Shown here: piece after piece, positions 42,355 through 50,692 of the stretch
How positions within the stretch are numbered: the stretch's first letter is position 1
Layout of the letters: each line of letters begins with the position of its first letter
From: Planctomycetota bacterium
GTDB taxonomy: Bacteria; Planctomycetota; J058; J103
Direction: 5' to 3'
DNA length: 64,000 bases
Assembly: GCA_026004615.1 (NCBI GenBank)
Contig: BPJM01000004.1
Location: forward strand, 186,001-250,000
The notes under the pieces: generated by a model
The model's database searches: none
Told to the model about the DNA's origin: nothing
What the model saw: only the letters and a program-made list of their open reading frames with translations
Made by a program: the position numbers and the translations under genes

Positions 42355-42942
42355 CTACGCTTCGAGCTCGTCCAAAAACGACCAGTCGATGCCGGGGATC
42401 TGCCGCACGTCTCCGAGCGGTCCCTCGTCCAGCGCGGCTGGCCGCGCCAGCGGCCGGCCGGCGCGGGGGCGGGGCGGGGGCGGCGCCGGCGCGCCGGGGC
42501 CGGGCGGGCCGAGCTCCAGCCGCTGGCGCAGGCTGGCGAGCAGCTGCATACCGTCCTCCACCCGCTCCAACAACGAGCGGGTGACCAGGATTTCCGAGCG
42601 GCGCATGCGGGCGAGCACCAGCGCGTCGCTCGGCCGGCAGTCGATCTCGACCAGGCGCGCGCCCTGCGCCAGCGTGAGCTTGGCGTGGTAGGTATCATCG
42701 ACCAGATCGTCGATCACCACCGAGTGGATCTCGATATCGTAGGCGCGCAGGATCGCGTGGAGCAGGTTGTGGCTGAGCGGGCGCGGGGGCTTGATGCCGC
42801 CCTCGGCCAGCACCAGCGCGTGCAGCTCTCCTGGGCCGATGAAGATGGCGAACGACTTGTGCTCGTTGCCGAGCAGCACCCCGCCGCCGTGGCCCTGGAC
42901 ACGGAAGATGTGCTTGAGCTCGACCGGCACCAGATCGCTCAC
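42355..42942 (-). CDS. Bifunctional nuclease family (DUF151) protein
   Basis: 195 aa. The core (residues about 1-135) shows HIFRVQGHGGGVLLGNEHKSFAIFIG, residues about 11-36, the region LSHNLLHAILRAYDIEIHSVVIDDL, and the signature DCRPSDALVLARM. Family members have DNase and RNase activity; the type protein acts in plants, and bacterial roles are unclear. A Pro-rich linker leads to a 30-residue tail. GTG 42942 with GGGAGGGG upstream. Convergent with the ligase gene, 31 bases apart. Confidence 0.85.
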   Translation of the reverse strand: MSDLVPVELKHIFRVQGHGGGVLLGNEHKSFAIFIGPGELHALVLAEGGIKPPRPLSHNLLHAILRAYDIEIHSVVIDDLVDDTYHAKLTLAQGARLVEIDCRPSDALVLARMRRSEILVTRSLLERVEDGMQLLASLRQRLELGPPGPGAPAPPPPRPRAGRPLARPAALDEGPLGDVRQIPGIDWSFLDELEA

Positions 42943-43017
42943 CCCGGCCCCTCCCTACCCAGGAGCGCCGCCCGCACGCCCGCTCGCGACGGGGCGCGCG
43001 GGCTGGGGCTCCCTTCG

Positions 43018-43023
43018 ATCATA
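43018..43023 (-). promoter_or_regulatory. Putative -10 of the DUF151 gene
   Basis: Minus strand TATGAT (5 of 6), about 75 bases before the GTG at 42942. The -35 is weak. The gap 42943-43409 otherwise shows only the paired CATAGGAT motif described separately and no coding region. Confidence 0.35.
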
Positions 43024-43171
43024 GCAGGCGCCAGCCGATCGCGCAGGGGCCGGGCGGCAGCCCACTCGGGGCCGCTGCCCGGTTGCCGCCCGGCGCGGCG
43101 GGCGAGCGCGCCCGCGCGGTGCCGCACCCGGGGCGGGCCGCCAGATCGGCCGTCCGGACGGGGCCGGCAAA

Positions 43172-43366
43172 CATAGGATCTGGTGGATTCCGTAAGGAGT
43201 TGTGGAGGATCGGCCGGCAGGCCGCCGGCGGGTGTGCCCCGGCAGGCGAATAGAACGGCCGTTCAGGACGTCTCATCGACGGGGGAGGTCGGGGAGCGCG
43301 CGGGCGCCAGCGGCTCGCAGGCGGCCCAACCCGCAGGCCCCCTCTCCCCGTCGTAGTACATAGGAT
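43172..43366 (+). promoter_or_regulatory. Repeated CATAGGAT motifs upstream of the sigma factor gene
   Basis: ACATAGGAT occurs at 43171-43179 and again at 43358-43366, each followed closely by GGTGG. Each holds a TAGGAT that could be a -10. Two promoters, or two sites for one regulator, would suit a primary sigma factor gene. No matching -35 elements are visible. Confidence 0.3.
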
Positions 43367-43409
43367 GGTGGCAGCAGCGAGGAGCAAGGGAGGGCATCCC
43401 GGAGAGGAC

Positions 43410-44807
43410 ATGCGTTCGAATCTGTCGTCCGATCAGGACCTCGTCAAGGTGTACCTGCACCAGATGAGCCGTATCCCGCCCATCTCGGTGGAGGAGGAGC
43501 GGGTGCTGGCGGGGGATCTGGAGCGGACGCGTAACACTTTGCGAGAGAAAATCCTGCAGAGCGGGATCGCGATCGCCCGTGCGATCAAGATCCTGGAGCG
43601 GGTCGCGGAGCGCAAGCTGCCGATCGACCGGGCGCTGCTGGTGGACGTGAGTACCAGCGAGGCGCGCGAGGGGGTGCTGGCGCGCATTCCGCCGGCGCTG
43701 GAGCAGGTCCGCAAGCACCTCGCCACCGCGCAGCGGCGCTTCCGCGCCTATCTCAAGGAGGACGACACCCAGAAGATGGCGCGCCTGCGCGCCCGGGTGC
43801 GCGAGGCGGTGGACGAGGCGGTCCGGCACATCGACCCGTTCCACATCCAGGTCTCGCTCCTGGAGGGCATGTACGAGGACACCCGGGCGGCGCTGCGGCG
43901 CATCAAGGCGGCGGAGCGCAAGGCGCGCAGCCTGGCACGGGCGCGCGGAACCGATCCGCGCGAGCTCGAACAGGCGCGCCAGCGCCTGGTGGAGCTGCAG
44001 GTCAAGGCGCTCGCCACGCCGAAGATGCTGCGCCGCTACGTCGCCGAGGTGCGCCAGGCGCGGCAGGCGTACGACGAGGCGAAGAAGCGGCTGTCGGCGA
44101 AGAACCTGCGCCTGGTCGTCTCGATCGCCAAGGCCTACCGGGGCAAGGGGCTGCCGTTTCTGGACCTGATCCAGGAGGGCAACACCGGCCTCATGAAGGC
44201 GCTGGATCGCTACCAGGCCTCGCGCGGCAACAAGTTCTCGACCTATGCGACCTGGTGGATCAAGCAGACCATCACGCGCTCGATCGCCTACCAGTCGCGC
44301 ACGGTGCGCATCCCGATCCACGCGATCAACAACCTGAGCCGGCTGATCGAGGAGCGGGAGAACTTCATCAAGCGCGAGGGCCGCGACCCCACGATCGACG
44401 AGATGGCGCAGCTCAGTCGCCTGCCGCCGCAGGAGGTCAACCGGCTGTTCGAGCTGAACCGCACCGCGCTCTCGCTCGACCAGCCCTACGGCAGTGGCGA
44501 GGACTGCCACTTCGGCGATCTCATCGAGGACCAGCACGCCGCCGACGCGATCGAGCAGACGCAGAAGAAGCAGCTCCGCGATCGCGTGCACCGGATCCTG
44601 AAGGAGCTGTCGCATCGCGAGCGCGAGGTGCTGCGGTTGCGCTATGGCCTTGACGACGGCACCACCCACACCCTCGAGGAGGTGGGCAAGCGGTTCAAGG
44701 TCTCGCGCGAGCGCATCCGGCAGATCGAGGTCGGGGCGCTACAGAAGCTGCAGCTGCCGGTCGCCCGCGACAAGCTGCGCGCCTTCTGGGAGGAGATCAA
44801 CAGCTGA
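43410..44807 (+). CDS. rpoD: Primary sigma factor of RNA polymerase (sigma-70 family)
   Basis: 465 aa. Region 1.2 at residues 8-40 (DLVKVYLHQMSRIPPISVEEE). A long helical non-conserved segment follows (about 40-225). Regions 2.1-2.4 at 225-300: NLRLVVSIAKAYRGKGLPFLDLIQEGNTG over residues 232-260, then KFSTYATWWIKQTITRSI. Region 3 and region 4.2 close the protein (LEEVGKRFKVSRERIRQIE). No acidic region 1.1 is present. The segment at 40-110 (LREKILQSGIAIARAI, LPIDRALLVDV) resembles planctomycete sigma factors. ATG 43410 has GGAGAGG upstream; an ATG at 43365 lacks one. Confidence 0.92.
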   Translation: MRSNLSSDQDLVKVYLHQMSRIPPISVEEERVLAGDLERTRNTLREKILQSGIAIARAIKILERVAERKLPIDRALLVDVSTSEAREGVLARIPPALEQVRKHLATAQRRFRAYLKEDDTQKMARLRARVREAVDEAVRHIDPFHIQVSLLEGMYEDTRAALRRIKAAERKARSLARARGTDPRELEQARQRLVELQVKALATPKMLRRYVAEVRQARQAYDEAKKRLSAKNLRLVVSIAKAYRGKGLPFLDLIQEGNTGLMKALDRYQASRGNKFSTYATWWIKQTITRSIAYQSRTVRIPIHAINNLSRLIEERENFIKREGRDPTIDEMAQLSRLPPQEVNRLFELNRTALSLDQPYGSGEDCHFGDLIEDQHAADAIEQTQKKQLRDRVHRILKELSHREREVLRLRYGLDDGTTHTLEEVGKRFKVSRERIRQIEVGALQKLQLPVARDKLRAFWEEINS

Positions 44808-45075
44808 GCGGCAGCGGCGAGCCCGCCGCGGAGCAACGGTTTCGTCCGAACTGCCAGCACCGCGCAGACCGGCGCCTGGGCGAGGGCGCGGGCGGGCAAG
44901 GACACGCCGCGAGCCCGCTGGCCTGCTGCTCCGCGCACGCTCCCCCGCTGCCGGTGGCGGGATCCTCCCCGTGATGGTCGGCGGGCGGCCCGTGGCGCTG
45001 GGGCCGCCCCTCGCCGCGCGGTCCAGCCCTGGCGCGCCGGGCCGGGGCGCGCCGGTCGCGTGCCGGCCGGCCGCC

Positions 45076-45103
45076 TTGCGCCGCTGCGCGGTGCGGGCAC
45101 AAT
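45076..45103 (+). promoter_or_regulatory. Putative promoter of the Ser/Thr kinase gene
   Basis: TTGCGC, 16 bases, CACAAT (4 of 6). The predicted start falls near 45110, where an in-frame GTG would allow leaderless translation; the ribosome-site-supported GTG is at 45161. The rest of the gap from 44808 shows nothing recognisable. Confidence 0.4.
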
Positions 45104-45160
45104 CAAGGTGTGGCGGCGAGTTGCTCGCCCGGCGGCGGTGGTGGGCGAAGGACCGAGGAC

Positions 45161-46801
45161 GTGGCGCAGCGCGGCGCGGACGGTGAACCCCTGGGCGCGC
45201 TGGCGGTGCGCGCGGGACTGGTCAGCCGCGAGCAGCTCGCGGAATGCGAGCGGCTGCGCGCGCAGATGGCCCGGCGCGACGGCAGGCGGCCGAGCGTACT
45301 CGCGCTGCTCGTCGCCCGCGGCTACCTGAGCCGCGAGGACGCGGCGCGGCTGCGGCGGCAGCACGGCCCGGCCGCGCCGGCCCCCGTCCCTCCCAAGCTG
45401 CGCATCCCCGGCTACGAGATCCTCGGCCGGCTGGGCGCGGGGGGCATGGGCACGGTCTACAAGGCGCGCCAGCTCTCGCTCGACCGCATCGTGGCCCTCA
45501 AGGTGCTCTCGCCCGAGGTCGCCCGCGAGGAGAACTACCTGCGCCGCTTCATGAGCGAGGCGCGCACGCTCGCCCGCCTCAACCACGAGAACATCATCGC
45601 GGGCATCGACGTCGGCGAGGCGCACGGCTACCGCTACTTCGCCATGGAGTACGTGGACGGAGTCTCGCTCGACCGACTGATCGAACGCGAGGGCCCCCTG
45701 GACGATCGCCGGGTGCTGCACATCGGCATGCAGATCGCGCGCGCGCTCGCCCATGCGCATCAGCACGGACTGGTGCACCGCGACATCAAGCCGCAGAACA
45801 TCATGATCGGACCCGGGGACGTGGCGAAGCTGTGCGACCTGGGACTGGCGATGACCGAGGAGGAGCGGCGCGAGGCCACCGAGCGCGGCGGCCGCTCGCT
45901 CGGCACCCCGCACTACATCTCGCCCGAGCAGGCCCGGGGCGAGCAGGTGGTGGACATCCGGGCGGATATCTATGGGCTGGGCGCGACGCTGTACCACGCC
46001 GCCACCGGCCAGACCCCCTTCGAGGGCGGTTCGGCGATGGTGCTCATGACCAGGCACCTGACCGAGGAACCGATCCCCGCGCACAAGCGCCGGCCCGGCG
46101 TCTCACGCCATCTCAGCGCGCTGATCGGTGCCATGATGGCCAAGGACCGCGAGCAGCGCCACCAGCACCCGATCGAGCTGCTGGAGGACATGGAGCGCGT
46201 GCTGCGCGGCAAGCCGCCGCTGCGGGGACAGCCCACCGGCGGCACTGCCCGCGCCGCCGACAGCAGCGGCTCGATCCGCCGCCGCACCACCCCTCGCAGC
46301 GGTGTGCGACGCCTGCAGCAGCGCCGGCGCCGCCGCCGCGCCCCCGCCGGGGCCTGGGTGGCGCTGGCCATGGTGCTGGCGCTCAGCGCGGCGGGCGCGG
46401 CACTATGGTACCGCTGGCAGCTGGAGGAACAGCGCCACGGGCAGGCCGCCGCCCAGGCAGGCCGCCCCAGCCCCGAACTCCAGACGCGTGCCTACGAGGC
46501 GTTGCTGGCAGCGATGCGCTACCGCAGCGAGCATCCGGAGGACCGCGCCGGACTGCGGCAGTTGCTCGAGGAGGTGGCGGCGCGCTTCGCCGGGACCCAG
46601 GCCGCCGAGCAGGCGCGCGGCTACATCGACGAGCTGGGGCTGGGCAGCGAGCCCGCGGCGCCGCCGCCCCCGCCGCGGGCGGCAACCCCGGCCGGCGGCG
46701 CCCCGGACGCCGGCCCAGCCGCCGAGCCCGGCCAGCAGCCGGACTGGGACGAGCCATGGCCCGCCGATCCTGTGGAGCCAGCGCTGTCCGAGGGGCCGTA
46801 G
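45161..46801 (+). CDS. Membrane Ser/Thr protein kinase with GspE/MshE-like N-terminal domain
   Basis: 546 aa. Residues about 8-60 (LGALAVRAGLVSREQLAEC, LVARGYLSREDAARL) resemble the MshEN/GspE N-terminal fold that can bind cyclic-di-GMP. The kinase domain (about 75-350) is complete: GAGGMGTVYKA, VALKVL with the ATP Lys, HRDIKPQNIM catalytic loop, DLGLA in place of DFG, GTPHYISPEQ. A basic linker precedes a membrane helix (ALAMVLALSAAGAALWY) and a periplasmic helical tail with a Pro/Ala end. GAAGGA precedes GTG 45161; GTG 45110 would add 17 residues. Confidence 0.85.
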   Translation: MAQRGADGEPLGALAVRAGLVSREQLAECERLRAQMARRDGRRPSVLALLVARGYLSREDAARLRRQHGPAAPAPVPPKLRIPGYEILGRLGAGGMGTVYKARQLSLDRIVALKVLSPEVAREENYLRRFMSEARTLARLNHENIIAGIDVGEAHGYRYFAMEYVDGVSLDRLIEREGPLDDRRVLHIGMQIARALAHAHQHGLVHRDIKPQNIMIGPGDVAKLCDLGLAMTEEERREATERGGRSLGTPHYISPEQARGEQVVDIRADIYGLGATLYHAATGQTPFEGGSAMVLMTRHLTEEPIPAHKRRPGVSRHLSALIGAMMAKDREQRHQHPIELLEDMERVLRGKPPLRGQPTGGTARAADSSGSIRRRTTPRSGVRRLQQRRRRRRAPAGAWVALAMVLALSAAGAALWYRWQLEEQRHGQAAAQAGRPSPELQTRAYEALLAAMRYRSEHPEDRAGLRQLLEEVAARFAGTQAAEQARGYIDELGLGSEPAAPPPPPRAATPAGGAPDAGPAAEPGQQPDWDEPWPADPVEPALSEGP

Positions 46802-46835
46802 GCCGCTGCTCCGCCAGCGCGCGCGGACACCGCCC

Positions 46836-47087
46836 TCAGTCCGCCCTGTGGTCGCGCACGCGGGCGACGACCTGCCAGCCCGCGCGGTCGCGATAGCGCT
46901 CGGCCACGGCGCGATCGACCGCCGCGGTCGTGCCGTGCTGGAACAGCCCCACCCCCGGCACCTCCTCGACGCCGGAGCCGAGGTAGGTGAGCAAGAACGG
47001 CTTCGGCGGCGGGCCGCCGGGCCGCTCCTCGGCGAAGTACCAGCGCACCCCCTGGACGAAGCCGGCGCGGTTGGACGGCGGCCGCAT
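46836..47087 (-). CDS. Unknown 83-residue protein
   Basis: 83 aa, family not recognised. MRPPSNRAGFVQGVRWYFAEERPGG at residues 1-25, then FLLTYLGSGVEEVPGVGLFQHG and a charged C-terminus (RAVAERYRDRAGWQVVARV). No signal peptide or motif. A minus-strand promoter ends six bases before the ATG, and the reading frame closes just after the convergent kinase gene, which supports it as real. It reads like a short beta-rich protein. Could still be spurious given the high GC. Confidence 0.4.
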   Translation of the reverse strand: MRPPSNRAGFVQGVRWYFAEERPGGPPPKPFLLTYLGSGVEEVPGVGLFQHGTTAAVDRAVAERYRDRAGWQVVARVRDHRAD

Positions 47088-47093
47088 GCGGTA

Positions 47094-47122
47094 AGCGTAG
47101 CGCCCCAGCCCGGAGCGGGCAA
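47094..47122 (-). promoter_or_regulatory. Putative promoter of the 83-residue protein, leaderless geometry
   Basis: Minus strand: TTGCCC, 17 bases, TACGCT, then six bases to the ATG at 47087. Confidence 0.35.
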
Positions 47123-47176
47123 GCCGGCGGCAGGCCGGCGGTGCGAGGCGGCCTTCCGCCCCCCGCGCCGATCCGC

Positions 47177-47182
47177 TACGAT
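47177..47182 (+). promoter_or_regulatory. Putative -10 for the phosphatidylserine decarboxylase gene
   Basis: TACGAT, with a poor TTCCGC 17 bases upstream. It precedes both candidate start codons (TTG 47194 and GTG 47218). Confidence 0.3.
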
Positions 47183-47217
47183 CAGACCCCCGGTTGTTGC
47201 GGCGGCAGGGGTGGACG

Positions 47218-48303
47218 GTGGCGCAGGGCCAGCAGGCGGCGGCGGGGCGGCCCGGAGTGCGGGTGCGGCAGCACACCCCGGCACCGGAGCCGGCGGCGCT
47301 CTCCGCCCCCGGGGGGGCGGACGCGCCCGGGGTGTGGGTGTTCGATCGGGAGCGCGGCGAGCTGGAGCTGGAGCCGATCGTGGCCCCGCGCGCGCTGCGC
47401 TGGCTCTATGGGGGCGGCTGGCTCGGGCGGGCAGCGCGCGCGCTGCTGCGCCGGCGCGCCGTCAGCCGGCTGTGGGGCTGGCTGCAGGACCGGCCGGTGA
47501 GCCGCCGGCGCCTGGCCCGTTTCATCGCACGGGCGGGGGTCGAGCTCTCCGAGGCGGAGCTGCCGCTGGAGCGCTATCGCACGCTCAACGAGTTCTTCAG
47601 CCGCCGGCTGCGCCCCGGGGCGCGGCCCCTGGATCCGGACCCCGACGCCTTGCTGTCACCCGCGGACGCCCGGGTGCTGGTCTGCTCGCCCCTGGACGCG
47701 GAGGCGAGGCTGTGCGTGAAGGGGGAGAGCTGGCAGCTCGCGGAGCTGTTGGGCGAGCGGGCGCTCGCGCGCCAGTTCGCCGGTGGCACCGCGGTCGTGC
47801 TCCGGCTGGCGCCCGCAGACTACCACCGCTTCCACTTTCCCGCCGACGGGGTGGCCGGGCCGGCGCGCGCGCTGCCCGGCGGCTACGACTCGGTGCACCC
47901 GCTGGCGCTGGCGCGCGAGCCGGCGGTGCTGTGCCGCAATGCGCGCCAGCTCACGCTGCTGCGGACCCCGCGCTTCGGCACCATCGCCATGGTCGAGGTG
48001 GGGGCGCTGCTGGTCGGCTCGATCGTGCAGACCTACACCCCGGGGCCGGTCGAGCGGGGCGCCGAGAAGGGCTATTTCCGGTTCGGCGGCTCCAGCATCG
48101 TGCTGGCGCTGGAGCCGGGCCGGCTCGTGCTGGAGGACGACCTGGTGCAGCACTCGGCGCGCGGCCTGGAGACCAAGCTGCGGATGGGAACCCGGCTCGG
48201 CCGCTGCGCGCCGCCGGGCGCGAGCAGACCGCGAGCGGGCGAGGGCATGGCAGCGGCGGACGAGGAGGACGGAGCGGCATGCAGAGGCGGATGCGCGGGC
48301 TGA
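47218..48303 (+). CDS. psd: Phosphatidylserine decarboxylase
   Basis: 361 aa. Residues about 80-300 match PSD: YRTLNEFFSRRLRPGARPL, LAPADYHRFHFPADG, YDSVHPLAL and YFRFGGSSIVLAL near the end. The GGSS is the self-cleavage site that creates the pyruvoyl group (the LGST equivalent), as in the GGST-type decarboxylases. It makes phosphatidylethanolamine at the inner membrane. An N-terminal extension of about 70 residues and a Cys-rich C-terminal tail are unusual. GTG 47218 sits after GGCAGGGG; TTG 47194 is possible. Overlaps the next gene by 25 bases. Confidence 0.85.
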   Translation: MAQGQQAAAGRPGVRVRQHTPAPEPAALSAPGGADAPGVWVFDRERGELELEPIVAPRALRWLYGGGWLGRAARALLRRRAVSRLWGWLQDRPVSRRRLARFIARAGVELSEAELPLERYRTLNEFFSRRLRPGARPLDPDPDALLSPADARVLVCSPLDAEARLCVKGESWQLAELLGERALARQFAGGTAVVLRLAPADYHRFHFPADGVAGPARALPGGYDSVHPLALAREPAVLCRNARQLTLLRTPRFGTIAMVEVGALLVGSIVQTYTPGPVERGAEKGYFRFGGSSIVLALEPGRLVLEDDLVQHSARGLETKLRMGTRLGRCAPPGASRPRAGEGMAAADEEDGAACRGGCAG

Positions 48304-48749
48304 CGGCGGGCGAGATCATGACGCGCGAGGTGGTGTGCCTGCGCGGCGAGCAGACGGTGCTCGAGGCGACGCGCACCCTGGTCGAGCGCGGGATCAGCGG
48401 CGCGCCGGTGGTCGACGAGCGCGGGGTACTGCTGGGCCTGGTCACCGAGGAGGACCTGCTCGGGGCGTTCTACGAGGAGGCGCCGGGGATCGAGTCCGAG
48501 ACGCTCGAGCGGTGCCACGTGCTGGGGGCGGGACTGATCACGCGCCGGGTGGTGGCGGTCCGCCCGGAGCAGCGCGCGCACGAGATCGCACGCGCCATGA
48601 TCGTGCGCAAGATCAAGCGGGTGCCGGTGGTGGACGCCGAGGGACGGGTGATCGGGGTGGTGAGCCGTCGCGATATCCTGCGCGCGCTGGCGGACCGCGC
48701 CCTCGCGGTGCCCCGGACTTCCGAGGCGGGCGAGCCCGAGGGGGCGTGA
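48279..48749 (+). CDS. Two-CBS-domain protein
   Basis: 156 aa consisting of a CBS pair: AGEIMTREVVCLRGEQTVLEA with GISGAPVVDERGVLLGLVTEEDLL, then ITRRVVAVRPEQ with IKRVPVVDAEGRVIGVVSRRDIL. CBS pairs bind adenosine nucleotides and act as energy or ligand sensors. There is no attached effector domain, so it probably regulates a partner. ATG 48279 lies inside the end of psd with GGAGGACGGAG upstream, and the stop overlaps the TPR gene start as GTGA. Confidence 0.85.
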   Translation: MQRRMRGLTAGEIMTREVVCLRGEQTVLEATRTLVERGISGAPVVDERGVLLGLVTEEDLLGAFYEEAPGIESETLERCHVLGAGLITRRVVAVRPEQRAHEIARAMIVRKIKRVPVVDAEGRVIGVVSRRDILRALADRALAVPRTSEAGEPEGA

Positions 48750-50578
48750 GCGGGCAGGGCGGCGAGCAGGCGGCGCTGTGGCTGGAGCGCGGCCTGCGCG
48801 CGCAGGCCGCCGGCGACCTTGCGCGTGCCAGCGCGTGCTTCGAGCAGGCGCTCGCGCTCGGGCGCGCGGCCGGCGAGGAGCAGACCGCGCTCGCGGCCCT
48901 GATCAACCTCGGCGGGGCGGCGCTGCTCGCGGGCGAACTGCAACGCGCGCGCGCGCTGCTGGAGCAGGCGCTGGCGGTCGCGCAGCGCACGCAAGACTCC
49001 GCCTCCCTCGCGCACTGCCTGGGCAACCTGGCGCTGGTGCGGCGTGAACAGGGCGATGCGGAGGGCGAGCTGCGGCTGCTCGAGCAGGCGCTCGAGGCTG
49101 CGCGGGCCTGCGGTGTCCCGGCGGCGCTCGCCGCCGTGCTGGGCAACCTGGCCCTGGCGTGGCGTACGCGCGGCCGGCCCGGGCGCGCGCTCGTGCTGCT
49201 CGGCGAGGCACTGCGGCATTTCGAGCTCGCCGGCGAGGCCGGCGGCGCCGCCAACGCGCTCGCCTGCGTGGGCGAGCTGTTGCTCGCGCGCGGGGAGCCC
49301 GAGCAGGCGGCGCGCGCGCTCGCCGAGGCGCGCGAACTCTTCCGGCAGGCGGGGGAGCTGCGCGGCGAGGCGCAGGTGCTGGAGGCGCTCGGGCAACTCG
49401 AGCGCGCTGCCGGGCGGCTCGCCGCCGCCGAACAGCGCTTCGAGCAGGCGTTGCGCATCCATCGCTTCACCTGCTACGACCGCGGACGCCTCACCTGCCT
49501 GCTGCACCTGGCGGGGATCTGGCTCGAGCGCGACGAGCTGGAGCGGGCGGAGCAGGCGCTGCTCGAGGCGGCGCCCGGTGCGGATGAGGAAGCGGGCGGG
49601 GGCGTGCGCGCCCGGGCAGCGGCGCAGCTGTTGCTGGCCCAGGTGCGCTGGCGGCAGGGCCAGCCCGGGCAGGCGCAGCAGCTGCTGGAGCAGGCGCGGG
49701 CGGGCTACGAGCGGCTGGGCTCGCTGGCCGGCCAGGCCGCCGCCGAGGCCGCCCGCGCGCGCTGGCTGCTGTGGCAGGGCGCGCTCGCCGAGGCGGAACG
49801 GGCGCTGGAGCGCGCCGGCGCCTGGTTCGAGCAGTGCGGGGAGGCGGGCGGGCAGGCCGAGGTGCTGCTGCTCGTGGCCGAGGCGCGGCTGGTGCGCGGG
49901 GCGCTGGCCGAGGCGGAGCAGGCGCTCGCGCAGGCGCGCGAGCTGTGCGAGCGGTTGGGGGCTCCTGGCGGCGGGGCGGCGGTGCTGTGCGTGCGCGCGG
50001 AGCTGGAGCGGCGGCGCGGGGCGCTCGCCGAGGCGGAGGCGCTGGCGCGGCGCGCCGCCGCCGATCACGCCGAGGCGGGCCGTCCCGGCGCCCAGGCAGC
50101 CGCACTCGGCCTTCGGGCGGCGGTGGCGCGGGACCGCGGGGAGTGGGCGGCGGCGCTGGCGCTGCTCGAGCAGGCCGCCGCCCTGCGGCCGCCCGAGCGC
50201 GACCGGGCGGCCGCGGCGGAGCGGGCGCTCTTCGAGGCCGAGGTGTTGCTGGAGCTGGGGCGAGGGGCGGAGGCGGAGCGCGCGCTCGCGCAGGCGCGCG
50301 CGGGCGCGGCTGCGATGGGGCTCGTGCCTGTCGGCGCCGAGGCGGGCGCGCTGGCCGAGCGGCTCGCGCTCGCACGCGGCGAGCGGCCGCCCGCCGCCGC
50401 CGCCGCCGCGCTCGCCGAGCGCGCCGGCGAGCTGCGCGCACTCGGCTTCGCCGAGCCGCTCGGCCGCGTGCTGGGCTGGCTGGCGCGGGCGCGCGAGGCG
50501 GCCGGCGATGCGGCCGGTGCCGAAGCGGCTCGCGCCGAGGCGGCGCGGCTTCAGCCCAGCACGTCCCCGAGCCGATAG
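48746..50578 (+). CDS. Large TPR-repeat protein, MalT/LGN-like repeats
   Basis: 610 aa of helical repeats with 40-residue periodicity, Ala/Glu/Leu/Arg-rich: ALAALINLGGAALLAGELQRA, LAHCLGNLALVRREQGDAEG, ALACVGELLLARGEPEQAA. These resemble the TPR_12/MalT-type repeats. No signal peptide and no DNA-binding or ATPase domain is seen. Compositional bias is extreme, but the repeat register holds across the length. GTG 48746 overlaps the CBS stop. Function: a protein-binding scaffold of unknown partner. Confidence 0.65.
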   Translation: MSGQGGEQAALWLERGLRAQAAGDLARASACFEQALALGRAAGEEQTALAALINLGGAALLAGELQRARALLEQALAVAQRTQDSASLAHCLGNLALVRREQGDAEGELRLLEQALEAARACGVPAALAAVLGNLALAWRTRGRPGRALVLLGEALRHFELAGEAGGAANALACVGELLLARGEPEQAARALAEARELFRQAGELRGEAQVLEALGQLERAAGRLAAAEQRFEQALRIHRFTCYDRGRLTCLLHLAGIWLERDELERAEQALLEAAPGADEEAGGGVRARAAAQLLLAQVRWRQGQPGQAQQLLEQARAGYERLGSLAGQAAAEAARARWLLWQGALAEAERALERAGAWFEQCGEAGGQAEVLLLVAEARLVRGALAEAEQALAQARELCERLGAPGGGAAVLCVRAELERRRGALAEAEALARRAAADHAEAGRPGAQAAALGLRAAVARDRGEWAAALALLEQAAALRPPERDRAAAAERALFEAEVLLELGRGAEAERALAQARAGAAAMGLVPVGAEAGALAERLALARGERPPAAAAAALAERAGELRALGFAEPLGRVLGWLARAREAAGDAAGAEAARAEAARLQPSTSPSR

Positions 50579-50692
50579 CTCCAGCGGCTGTGGGGGCCGG
50601 GGGCAGGTGCAACGGCGCGCGGCGCGGGCCCGCGGCGGCAGCGGCGAAGGGGGTGTGCGGGCACACGGGCGCGGGAGGGGGCGGCGGGCGCG

